8,198 bases of DNA from Draconibacterium sp. (GCA_027011835.1 JALUZN010000277.1:1-8198); one strand, 5' to 3'. Positions 1 through 5,828 are shown, counted from the stretch's first letter. The notes: generated by a model not told the origin, from the sequence alone. Numbers and translations: made by a program.

Positions 1-411
1 CCGGTTAACAATAGAAACATGGTATTGACGCAGTGGCGCAGCCGCCGGCCCCGACGTTGGGAAAGCACCGCCAATTAAAATAAATTCGGAGCCACAGCAC
101 GAACAGGTACCTAAAACACCTTCGTTTTTAATTTTACACCCCTGACTAACTTCGTAGGAACATGTGGCATCGTATGCATAATACGAGTCTTCGAGCTCGC
201 AATAAACAATTACTCCACCATATCCTACACCCGGGAAAAACATTGAATTTCCGGGAATTCGTAACTCGTTTGCAATATCTAAATTAACAGTAAACGAAAA
301 AGGAACATTAGGCACTTGTGAGTCCTGCGTTTTCTCGCACGATACCGTAACAAGCAACAAAAGCAGAAGAAACGCAAAAAAATTCCTCGATTTTAAAAGT
401 AACTGCATCAT
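1..411 (-). CDS. Rieske-fold lipoprotein with substituted ligands (3' end outside window)
   Basis: The frame starts with two ATG codons at 411 and 408 and stays open for 137 codons to the window edge, so the C-terminus is missing. Residues 1-24 are a basic then Leu-rich signal segment ending in VTVS, followed by Cys25, which fits a relaxed Bacteroidota lipobox; the mature protein is probably a lipid-anchored envelope protein. From about residue 70 the sequence follows the Rieske [2Fe-2S] pattern: YAYDATC (Cys84), GC (Cys92), a Cys103-x-Cys105-Cys106-GSEF segment, then GG and GPAAAPLRQY (121-129). In a true Rieske site the ligands are C-x-H and C-x-x-H. Here the first His is Tyr86 and the second is Cys106, so a normal Rieske cluster cannot form unless other residues, such as the extra cysteines, take over. 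The fold assignment rests on the order of motifs. The electron partner and role are unknown. It is divergent from the gene at 475. Confidence 0.75.
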   Translation of the reverse strand, partial: MMQLLLKSRNFFAFLLLLLLVTVSCEKTQDSQVPNVPFSFTVNLDIANELRIPGNSMFFPGVGYGGVIVYCELEDSYYAYDATCSYEVSQGCKIKNEGVLGTCSCCGSEFILIGGAFPTSGPAAAPLRQYHVSIVNR

Positions 412-435
412 TTTTTCTATTTTTACTAAGAACTT

Positions 436-443
436 CAAAAGTA
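436..443 (-). promoter_or_regulatory. -7 promoter box for the Rieske-like lipoprotein gene
   Basis: On the minus strand this reads TACTTTTG, an exact match to the Bacteroidota -7 consensus TAnnTTTG. It lies 24 bp before the first ATG (411), giving a short leader of roughly 20 nt. Upstream, after a 21-bp spacer, is TTTCG (465-469), a possible -33 element related to the usual TTTG. No equally good box is seen for the divergent plus-strand gene. Confidence 0.5.
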
Positions 444-474
444 GATAAATTATTGTATTTTAAGCGAAAAGAAG

Positions 475-885
475 ATGGATGATTCGATAGTAATAATACT
501 TACCTTAATAATTGCAGGAATAGGTTTTTTTGGAAAATTAAAGAAAAAAAAGCCGGTTCAATCGGGCTCTCAAAATACAACACCACCCGAAACTTTTTGG
601 GATTTAATTCAGGGAGATCAGAATTTGCAAAATAGCACAACAAACCCTGAACTGTTTGACGAAATGGAAGATGCCGAAGAGAACGAGCCGGTTACTGAGC
701 CACAACAAACAACAGCGACACCGCCCGCCTATCAGTTTACTCAGGAGAATGAAGGTGCTTCCGACATTCCCAACCAATTAAAACAGGAGGTAAAAAAACC
801 TCAATTAAAATCGAAACTCAGAGAGAATTTTTCGCTACGGGAAGCAGTAATTTATAGCGAAATATTAAACAGAAAATACTCTTAA
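475..885 (+). CDS. Small membrane-anchored hypothetical protein
   Basis: This encodes a 136-residue protein of unknown function. Residues 4-19 form one hydrophobic segment, followed at once by the basic cluster KLKKKK (21-26). This predicts a single-pass anchor with the rest of the chain in the cytoplasm (positive-inside rule). Residues 30-110 are low complexity, rich in Gln, Thr, Pro, Asn and Glu, with an acidic patch around 62-71, and are probably disordered. The last part (114-136) looks like a short conserved tail: basic residues, then a predicted helix with AVIYSEILNRKY. From memory, a similar AVIYSEIL tail ends other small Bacteroidota proteins of unknown function; I could not verify this. 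The start at 475 places the membrane segment at the N-terminus; no strong Shine-Dalgarno is visible, which is normal for this phylum. It is divergent from the Rieske-like gene and convergent with the glycosyltransferase. Confidence 0.75.
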   Translation: MDDSIVIILTLIIAGIGFFGKLKKKKPVQSGSQNTTPPETFWDLIQGDQNLQNSTTNPELFDEMEDAEENEPVTEPQQTTATPPAYQFTQENEGASDIPNQLKQEVKKPQLKSKLRENFSLREAVIYSEILNRKYS

Positions 886-972
886 CAATGGTTCGGCACA
901 TTTCTACAAATACCTCACGAACAAAGAATTACAAAACATAGGATATTTGTCGTAATTTATAAAGAATCAGAC

Positions 973-996
973 CTTTGCGGCTTTGCGGCTTTGCGA
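973..996. repeat. Tandem 8-bp repeat, three copies
   Basis: CTTTGCGG is repeated head to tail at 973-980 and 981-988, with a third copy CTTTGCGA at 989-996. It is followed by GAAAC. It sits in the 159-bp gap between two convergent genes (stops at 885 and 1045), so it is not coding for either. No stem-loop with a T-tract accompanies it, so it is not an evident terminator. Confidence 0.8.
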
Positions 997-1044
997 GAAA
1001 CAAAAATATTACGAAGTATTGTCTTAATACTCAAACCGGAATTC

Positions 1045-2337
1045 CTATTTCCTGTCGATAAGCTCGACAAAGTTTTTAGCCAGATTTTTCCGCGAATACT
1101 TTTCGTACGAGTTCGATTCTGCTTTTAACTCTCCGGCAAGAAACCGGTTAAAATAGTTTTCCAGTGTCGATTTAATTCCTTCAACATCATCGAAATTATG
1201 AGCAACTCCTGAATTTGTTTCCGAAATTATTCTTGCAAAATCGGCACCGGTTGGGCCAATGGCAAGAATAGGTCGCTGTAAAGCCATATATTCGTACATT
1301 TTCCCCGGCAAAATTCCAAGAGCATTCGGAGCATCGTTTATGGGCAATAACAGCACCTGCGACGAGCTTAACTTTTCCAATCCCTCTTTATGCGGCAAAT
1401 GTTCAATTAAAATAAGGTTCTCGAAAAGATTATTCTTCTTAATATCATTGATTATCGATTCATCGGTTTGCCCTATTAACTGAATACGAATGAGTTTACC
1501 AAATTCATGATTGTTTTTTGCAAGTTCGCTCAATGCCAACCACAGCGAAGCAGGATTTCTGTCGCGGTTAAAAGCTCCGAAATGCGAAATTGTAAATGTT
1601 TTATCGAGTTTCTTTTTCTCAAAATTATAATCCAAAGGGTCGTAACCATTATTTATCGCCACCACTTTCCGGTTTCCTATTGCAGCTAAATCGGAAGCAC
1701 ATGTTTTACCTACGGTTACAACATGGTCGGCCTGCGACAGAACTTCACGCTCCAACTTGTGGTGCTTTTTATCTGCCCATTTTGTTAATTTGAGTTTCGA
1801 ATAAAAATCGATGTCTGTCCACGGATCACGAAAATCGGCAATCCATGGAATATCGAATCTCTTTTTTAACCCGAGTGCAATCAGGTGCATACTGTGCGGC
1901 GGTCCTGTGGAGATAATTAAATCCACATCGTTCTTCTTTAAATATTTAGAAAGATATTTTATCGACGGCCGGATCCAGAATTTACGGGGGTCGGGAATAA
2001 GAAAGTTTCCCCTGATAAAAACCGACAGTTTACTTTTCCAGGTTCCCGATGAAGCTTCCGAGATATAACCGGCTTTAAACTTTGCACTTCTTTTTTTGCC
2101 CGTTATTTTCCGGTAAATATTGTAAGGTTCCCAAATGGGAGTTTTCAACTCAATTACATCTTTATGAATTTCGCTCACCAAACTTTCATCAAGAATTGAG
2201 GGGTCGGGATTTTCGGGAGTATAAATTATGGGTTGCCAGCCCAGTTCAGGTAAAAATTTCGACATCTTTAGCCAACGCATAACTCCGCCTCCCCCACTTG
2301 GAGGCCAGTAGTACGTTATTATCAAAACTTTTTTCAT
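1045..2337 (-). CDS. GT4-type glycosyltransferase
   Basis: This encodes a 430-residue GT-B-fold glycosyltransferase, probably transferring a sugar from a nucleotide-sugar donor to a glycan or lipid acceptor on the inner face of the membrane. The N-terminal Rossmann domain starts MKKVLIITYYWPPSGGGG, with the Gly-rich donor/acceptor loop at 14-18. The middle contains TGPPHS (144-149) and IADFRDPW (166-173), typical of this subgroup. NNGYDP (229-234) opens the C-terminal donor-binding domain, which carries LPGKMYEYMALQRPILA (343-359); Glu349 matches the conserved GT4 glutamate that contacts the donor ribose. There is no signal peptide or membrane helix. An in-frame start nine codons upstream (2364) would place the N-terminus inside a short tandem repeat, so 2337, directly before the Rossmann strand, is preferred. 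Its neighbour glyS is 140 bp upstream on the same strand, and no -7 box is seen in that gap. Donor and acceptor cannot be told from sequence. It is not inside a visible polysaccharide cluster. Confidence 0.88.
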   Translation of the reverse strand: MKKVLIITYYWPPSGGGGVMRWLKMSKFLPELGWQPIIYTPENPDPSILDESLVSEIHKDVIELKTPIWEPYNIYRKITGKKRSAKFKAGYISEASSGTWKSKLSVFIRGNFLIPDPRKFWIRPSIKYLSKYLKKNDVDLIISTGPPHSMHLIALGLKKRFDIPWIADFRDPWTDIDFYSKLKLTKWADKKHHKLEREVLSQADHVVTVGKTCASDLAAIGNRKVVAINNGYDPLDYNFEKKKLDKTFTISHFGAFNRDRNPASLWLALSELAKNNHEFGKLIRIQLIGQTDESIINDIKKNNLFENLILIEHLPHKEGLEKLSSSQVLLLPINDAPNALGILPGKMYEYMALQRPILAIGPTGADFARIISETNSGVAHNFDDVEGIKSTLENYFNRFLAGELKAESNSYEKYSRKNLAKNFVELIDRK

Positions 2338-2354
2338 ACGATTATAATTAGAGT

Positions 2355-2389
2355 CAAGAACCAAGAACCAAGAGCCAAGAGCAAGGAAC
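2355..2389. repeat. Degenerate tandem 7-bp repeat, five copies
   Basis: Units are CAAGAAC (2355-2361), CAAGAAC (2362-2368), CAAGAGC (2369-2375), CAAGAGC (2376-2382) and the diverged AAGGAAC (2383-2389). The array lies in the 140-bp gap between glyS and the glycosyltransferase gene, 17 bp upstream of the latter's likely start. It would therefore be transcribed in the leader if the two genes are read together. On the sense strand of those genes it reads as repeated GTTCTTG/GCTCTTG, a pyrimidine-rich stretch. Confidence 0.75.
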
Positions 2390-2477
2390 TCAGAGTGAGA
2401 AATAAAAAGTATTACATCTCAATAAAGATCTCCTTTTGTAACTGCTCCGTTAAATATAAACGAACAGCAATCCGGTT

Positions 2478-4013
2478 TTATGCCTGTCCGAATAACTTTT
2501 TAAAGCTTACCTGTGCATCAATAATTCCTCTCAACTCCTCAATGGCTACGCGTTTTTGAGCCATTGTATCGCGGTAGCGAATGGTTACTGTATTATCGTC
2601 GATTGTTTGATGATCGATTGTTACGCAAAATGGCGTACCAATTGCATCTTGCCGGCGATAGCGTTTTCCAATCGAGTCTTTTTCGTCGTACTGGCAGTTA
2701 AAGTCGAATTTTAAATCGTTAATAATATTACGAGCAATTTCGGGTAATCCGTCTTTTTTCACCAAAGGCAGAACAGCCAGTTTAACCGGAGCCAGCGGAG
2801 CAGGAATTCTCAAAACAATTCGCGAGTCTTTTTCCAGTTTCTCTTCGGTATAAGCTGCCGAAATAATTTGCAAAAACATACGGTCGACACCAATCGATGT
2901 TTCAACCACAAACGGTACGTACGATTCATTCAACTCGGGGTCGAAATAGCGAATTTTTTTACCCGAATACTCTTCGTGTTGCGAAAGGTCGAAGTCGGTT
3001 CGCGAATGAATTCCCTCCACCTCTTTAAATCCGAATGGGAATTTATACTCCACATCAACAGCTGCATTTGCGTAATGAGCCAGCTTTTCGTGTTCGTGAA
3101 AGCGGTAATTTTCGTCGCCAAATCCGAGTGCACGATGCCAATTCATTCTGGTTTCTTTCCACTTCTCGAACCATTCGAGTTCGGTGCCTGGGCGTACAAA
3201 AAACTGCATTTCCATCTGTTCGAACTCGCGCATTCTGAAAATAAACTGGCGGGCAACAATCTCGTTACGAAAAGCTTTTCCAATTTGTGCAATACCAAAA
3301 GGAATTTTCATTCTTCCTGTTTTTTGCACATTCAGGTAATTTACAAAAATTCCCTGTGCTGTTTCGGGTCGTAAATAAATTGTTGATGCGCCCTCGGCAG
3401 TAGCTCCCATTTCGGTGGCAAACATCAGGTTAAACTGGCGAACATCGGTCCAGTTTCGCGAACCCGAAACAGGACAAACAATTCCCTGGTCGATAATTAT
3501 CTGTTTTAGCTCGTCCAAATCACCGTCGTTCAGTGCTTTGGCAAATCGGGTATGCAACTCGTCGAATTTCTTTTTGTTGGCCAACACACGCGGATTGGTC
3601 TCCCTAAACTGCTGCTCGTCGAAAGCATCGCCAAATCGTTTTTTTGCTTTGGTAATCTCCTTCTCAATCTTTCCCTCAATTTTAGCCAGTTGTTCTTCAA
3701 TTAAAACATCGGCACGGTAACGTTTTTTCGAGTCTTTGTTGTCGATTAACGGATCGCTAAATGCATCGACATGTCCCGATGCTTTCCAAATGGTGGGGTG
3801 CATAAAAATTGCGGAGTCGAGTCCAACAACGTTTTCGTGCAATAAAACCATACTATCCCACCAATATTTTTTGATGTTATTTTTTAGCTCAACTCCCAGT
3901 TGCCCGTAATCGTAAACAGCGCCGAGCCCATCGTAAATTTCGCTCGACTGAAAAACAAAACCATACTCTTTACAGTGTGCTACCAGTTTTTTGAAAATAT
4001 CTTCTTGTGCCAT
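2478..4013 (-). CDS. glyS: Glycyl-tRNA synthetase, class II dimeric type
   Basis: This 511-residue enzyme charges tRNA-Gly with glycine using ATP in the cytoplasm. It is the single-chain alpha2 type, not the alpha2beta2 GlyQ/GlyS type. The class II core is clear: the motif 1 region HPTIWKASGHVDAFSDPL (72-89), the RPETAQG glycine-site segment (215-221), motif 2 with FRNEI (248-252) and the RMREFEQMEM strand (260-269), and motif 3 ETSIGVDRMFL (371-381) with Arg378 as the ATP-binding arginine. Residues about 92-180 form a charged, Lys/Glu-rich helical insertion. The anticodon-binding domain begins near PAPLAPVKLAVLPL (404-417) and runs to the end. The CPxCG zinc-type motif of some homologues is CPVSG here (180-184), so a metal site is unlikely. 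Length and motifs are complete. A good promoter box lies just upstream (4040-4047), so it is likely transcribed on its own or together with the glycosyltransferase. Confidence 0.97.
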   Translation of the reverse strand: MAQEDIFKKLVAHCKEYGFVFQSSEIYDGLGAVYDYGQLGVELKNNIKKYWWDSMVLLHENVVGLDSAIFMHPTIWKASGHVDAFSDPLIDNKDSKKRYRADVLIEEQLAKIEGKIEKEITKAKKRFGDAFDEQQFRETNPRVLANKKKFDELHTRFAKALNDGDLDELKQIIIDQGIVCPVSGSRNWTDVRQFNLMFATEMGATAEGASTIYLRPETAQGIFVNYLNVQKTGRMKIPFGIAQIGKAFRNEIVARQFIFRMREFEQMEMQFFVRPGTELEWFEKWKETRMNWHRALGFGDENYRFHEHEKLAHYANAAVDVEYKFPFGFKEVEGIHSRTDFDLSQHEEYSGKKIRYFDPELNESYVPFVVETSIGVDRMFLQIISAAYTEEKLEKDSRIVLRIPAPLAPVKLAVLPLVKKDGLPEIARNIINDLKFDFNCQYDEKDSIGKRYRRQDAIGTPFCVTIDHQTIDDNTVTIRYRDTMAQKRVAIEELRGIIDAQVSFKKLFGQA

Positions 4014-4039
4014 TGTTATTTATTTTTGCTATTGAACGA

Positions 4040-4047
4040 CAAAAATA
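4040..4047 (-). promoter_or_regulatory. -7 promoter box for glyS
   Basis: The minus strand reads TATTTTTG, an exact match to TAnnTTTG, 26 bp before the glyS ATG at 4013. TTTCG occurs exactly 21 bp upstream (4069-4073), the same element and spacing as at the Rieske-like gene. The predicted leader is about 20 nt. Confidence 0.5.
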
Positions 4048-4123
4048 GACGAAAAAATTGATTTTCACCGAAAGCAAAATATTTGTTATTTAAAAGATAA
4101 GAATTGAGCGTTAAACAGAAGAA

Positions 4124-4402
4124 TTAATCGACCTCTTCGAAATCGACATAATCGCCTTGAGGTTGAGAACTTCCGCGTTGTGTTGTCCGATTGTTCTCTA
4201 TGGTAACTTCGCCATCGCGACGCTGTTTGCGTTGATTTTGAAATTGCTGATTTTGCATTTTCTGCTGCATATTTTTTATCCCTTTATCGACCAAGAGCGG
4301 AAGTACGTACCGCGAGAACAGACGAATAGCATAATAAATTGCTGCAATTATTAATATTGTACGCAAAAAACCAACGATATATAAAATAACCAATAAATCC
4401 AT
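4124..4402 (-). CDS. DUF4834 family small membrane protein
   Basis: This encodes a 92-residue protein of unknown function that I recognise as DUF4834, a family of short Bacteroidota proteins. Residues 1-38 are hydrophobic (LLVILYIVGFLRTILIIAAI, then LFSRYVLPLLV), giving one long or two short membrane segments. A Gln/Asn-rich hydrophilic stretch (45-62) follows, then the family's characteristic GEVTIE (64-69) and the acidic end DYVDFEEVD (84-92). The start at 4402 is preferred because it puts the hydrophobic segment at the N-terminus as in the family; an in-frame ATG at 4432 would add ten residues and cannot be excluded. It lies 110 bp upstream of glyS on the same strand, but glyS has its own promoter box, so a functional link is not implied. 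Confidence 0.85.
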   Translation of the reverse strand: MDLLVILYIVGFLRTILIIAAIYYAIRLFSRYVLPLLVDKGIKNMQQKMQNQQFQNQRKQRRDGEVTIENNRTTQRGSSQPQGDYVDFEEVD

Positions 4403-4454
4403 TTTTAATTTGCTCACGGCCAAATAAAACAATGCATTGCCGAACTATAAAATG

Positions 4455-4462
4455 CAAATTTA
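4455..4462 (-). promoter_or_regulatory. Candidate -7 promoter box for the DUF4834 gene
   Basis: The minus strand reads TAAATTTG, an exact match to TAnnTTTG, 52 bp before the preferred ATG (4402). A TTTG (4486-4489) lies 23 bp upstream as a possible -33 element, slightly wider than usual. The region is AT-rich, so a chance match is possible. Confidence 0.35.
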
Positions 4463-4613
4463 ATTTTTTTGTCAAGGTAGTTAAGCAAATATCGATTTTT
4501 TTAAAGTTGTTTAATTCAAACATAAAAAAAGAACAACGAAATGATTTCAGAATGATGAATAACCACGAAGGTATGCCTTTGGCAGAATATTGATTTCAGA
4601 TTTAAGCCACTGT

Positions 4614-4647
4614 AGTATTCTCAAAATACATAGCTTTTTAAAAGCTA
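4614..4647 (-). terminator. Two adjacent stem-loops after the head-GIN gene, possible terminator
   Basis: TAGCTTTT (4631-4638) and AAAAGCTA (4640-4647) are perfect 8-bp inverted arms around a single base. Next to them GTATT (4615-4619) and AATAC (4625-4629) form a second short stem. They begin 18 bp past the head-GIN stop codon in its direction of transcription. Stems are AT-rich and no clean T-tract follows, so termination is only a possibility. The rest of the 262-bp gap (4403-4664) holds a 10-bp direct repeat TGATTTCAGA (4542-4551 and 4591-4600) and a short TGCC-TTT-GGCA dyad (4574-4584), but no gene that I can see. Confidence 0.3.
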
Positions 4648-4664
4648 AAGCAAGATTCTCTTTT

Positions 4665-5375
4665 CTATTTTCGTATTACATCTCCTCCACTCGACTTCTC
4701 AATTTCTCTGATACCGGGGTCTCCGTAATATAAAATATCGCCACCACTACTGGCATGCGCATATAATTCGTCCGATACACTTACAACAATATCGGAGCCA
4801 CTGCTGGTATGCACAGTACAAATTTGTGCTTCTAAATCGCCTGCTTTAATATCGCTGCCGCTACTGGCTTCGGCATACAACCGTTTTACTTTCCCCGTTA
4901 GTTTTGCATCGGCGCCACTACTTATATCAATGGTAAAATTCTTGTAATACAAGTCAATATCAACATCGCTGCCGCTGCTGGCACTTACCACAAGATCATC
5001 GCCTTTCAACGTATTTTCCGATCGAACATCGGCCCCCGACGAAGCAGAAATTCCGTGTAACTCTTTTACAGTAACATATACTCTCCTGTGCCCACTTACC
5101 GTGCAATTGAACCAGCTTCTGGTTTTTACATAAATGTGAAGAGTTCCATCGCTTACTTCTGTAATAATTTTATCAATAATGTCGTCACCCGCAACAACTT
5201 TCACCTCCTCCGATTCTCCCATTGTAATGAATAAATCAATTCCCGATGAAACTTTAATCGATTTAAAACTTTTAACTTTCCGAAACTCTGTTTTATCCGA
5301 AACTCGTGCGGAAGTTGTATGAATACTAATTGCTGCAATAAAAACTAAAAGGAACAGTGTTTGAAATCTTTTCAT
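4665..5375 (-). CDS. Secreted head-GIN domain protein (DUF2807), beta-helix
   Basis: This encodes a 236-residue exported protein. Residues 1-23 are a signal peptide (MKR, hydrophobic core, TSA before the likely cleavage site) without a lipobox cysteine, so the mature protein is probably periplasmic or secreted. The rest matches the head-GIN/DUF2807 family, which folds as a right-handed beta-helix. A short motif, [A/I/T/K/V]-S-S-G-x-D, recurs at residues 42-47, 111-116, 132-137, 151-156, 170-175, 190-195, 208-213 and 227-232. Spacing is 18-21 residues after the first copy, one per helical turn. Position x is Ser, Ala, Gly or Ile. The stacked Ser-Ser-Gly-x-Asp turns would make a polar ladder on one face. 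Two cysteines (91 and 186) could form a disulfide. No catalytic motif is visible and the family's function is unknown. The gene is divergent from the Crp/Fnr gene and has a dyad 47 bp before its start. Confidence 0.9.
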   Translation of the reverse strand: MKRFQTLFLLVFIAAISIHTTSARVSDKTEFRKVKSFKSIKVSSGIDLFITMGESEEVKVVAGDDIIDKIITEVSDGTLHIYVKTRSWFNCTVSGHRRVYVTVKELHGISASSGADVRSENTLKGDDLVVSASSGSDVDIDLYYKNFTIDISSGADAKLTGKVKRLYAEASSGSDIKAGDLEAQICTVHTSSGSDIVVSVSDELYAHASSGGDILYYGDPGIREIEKSSGGDVIRK

Positions 5376-5422
5376 AATAATTGTTTTAGTTCGACTTATT
5401 AAAAACGACGTTTAATAAACGG

Positions 5423-5446
5423 AAATGTTACAACGCTGCAACATTT
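5423..5446. promoter_or_regulatory. 24-bp imperfect palindrome upstream of head-GIN gene
   Basis: The arms AAATGTT (5423-5429) and AACATTT (5440-5446) are perfect inverted repeats. The inner ten bases also pair except at two symmetric positions, so 20 of 24 bases are in dyad. On the head-GIN sense strand the two mismatches become G-U pairs, so an RNA hairpin is as possible as a protein-binding operator. It ends 47 bp before the ATG. No canonical -7 box was found for this gene. Confidence 0.45.
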
Positions 5447-5538
5447 TAAATACATTACCCCCCAACGATTTTTCAATACCGGAAGATTTTGGGGTCGTTT
5501 AAACTTTTGGGTTGCCGGTTAAGATGATGCCATAATGC

Positions 5539-5546
5539 TACTTTTG
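5539..5546 (+). promoter_or_regulatory. Isolated TAnnTTTG promoter-like box
   Basis: TACTTTTG is an exact -7 match on the plus strand, but no good -33 element lies 19-21 bp upstream (TTG at 5512-5514 is 24 bp away). It would give the Crp/Fnr transcript a leader of about 275 nt, or start a non-coding RNA. It could equally be a chance match. Confidence 0.25.
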
Positions 5547-5797
5547 CCTTATCGGGCGGATTTTACTCTTTTGATTAACCCAAAAAGCAAACAAAAAAAC
5601 CAAGACTGCATTCGCTTCGCTCAATTCATTAAATTTTAAATCACCCATCAATACAAAAGTTGAATTGATACAAAAAAAGCTTTTTATGTTCAAACAAATT
5701 TGTGTTTCAATCTGCTTCGGGGACAAACAGTTTTGCGTATTGAATAAATCATTTTTTATGGTTTAAAGTCAGTTCATTTACGCTTTTTTTTCATAGC

Positions 5798-5811
5798 TTT
5801 ACTGCTGTAAA
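5798..5811. promoter_or_regulatory. TTTAC-N4-GTAAA dyad, possible Crp/Fnr operator
   Basis: These are perfect 5-bp inverted arms with a 4-bp centre, 17 bp before the ATG at 5829. Size and symmetry match sites bound by Crp/Fnr dimers (Fnr sites also have 5-bp arms and a 4-bp centre), though the bases differ. A weak -7-like TACTTTTC (5815-5822) lies just downstream, so binding here would cover the promoter and suggest negative autoregulation. This is inference. Confidence 0.35.
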
Positions 5812-5828
5812 ACATACTTTTCCAACAT

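Larger units (their letters stand above)
5376..5828. other. 453-bp divergent intergenic region
   Basis: This region separates the head-GIN gene from the Crp/Fnr gene. It contains a 24-bp dyad near the head-GIN start (5423-5446), a smaller dyad CGTTT-AAT-AAACG (5409-5421), a GTTTAAAC palindrome near 5497-5504, a plus-strand TAnnTTTG match at 5539-5546, the palindromes AAAAAGCTTTTT (5674-5685) and ACAAATTTGT (5694-5703), and a TTTAC-N4-GTAAA dyad close to the Crp/Fnr start (5798-5811). A 62-codon minus-strand frame (5538-5726) has no recognisable domain and I do not call it a gene. The length and the isolated promoter-like box leave room for a small RNA or a long leader. Confidence 0.6.

Noticed and set aside
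928..955. Possible stem-loop terminator in the convergent gap (ATTACAAA against TTTG-TCG-TAAT)
   Set aside because: The stem is AT-rich with a bulge and no T-tract follows, so chance pairing is likely.
2338..2364. Upstream ATG extending the glycosyltransferase by nine residues
   Set aside because: The extension (MVLDSNYNR) starts inside the tandem repeat, while the canonical Rossmann strand begins right after the ATG at 2337.
2868..3374. 168-codon plus-strand frame opposite glyS
   Set aside because: It lies entirely within the clear glycyl-tRNA synthetase coding region and its translation matches no known family; it is an antisense shadow.
4284..4523. 79-codon minus-strand frame overlapping the DUF4834 gene
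   Set aside because: It overlaps the DUF4834 reading frame in another phase and the translation has no family features.
5674..5703. Palindromes AAAAAGCTTTTT and ACAAATTTGT as operators
   Set aside because: Short AT-rich palindromes are common in this base composition and nothing ties them to a regulator, so they are only listed in the intergenic entry.
5538..5726. 62-codon minus-strand reading frame in the divergent intergenic region
   Set aside because: It has no recognisable domain, a Lys/Phe/Asn-rich composition expected from AT-rich DNA, and no promoter or ribosome site. It could be repetitive intergenic DNA, but I cannot support a gene.
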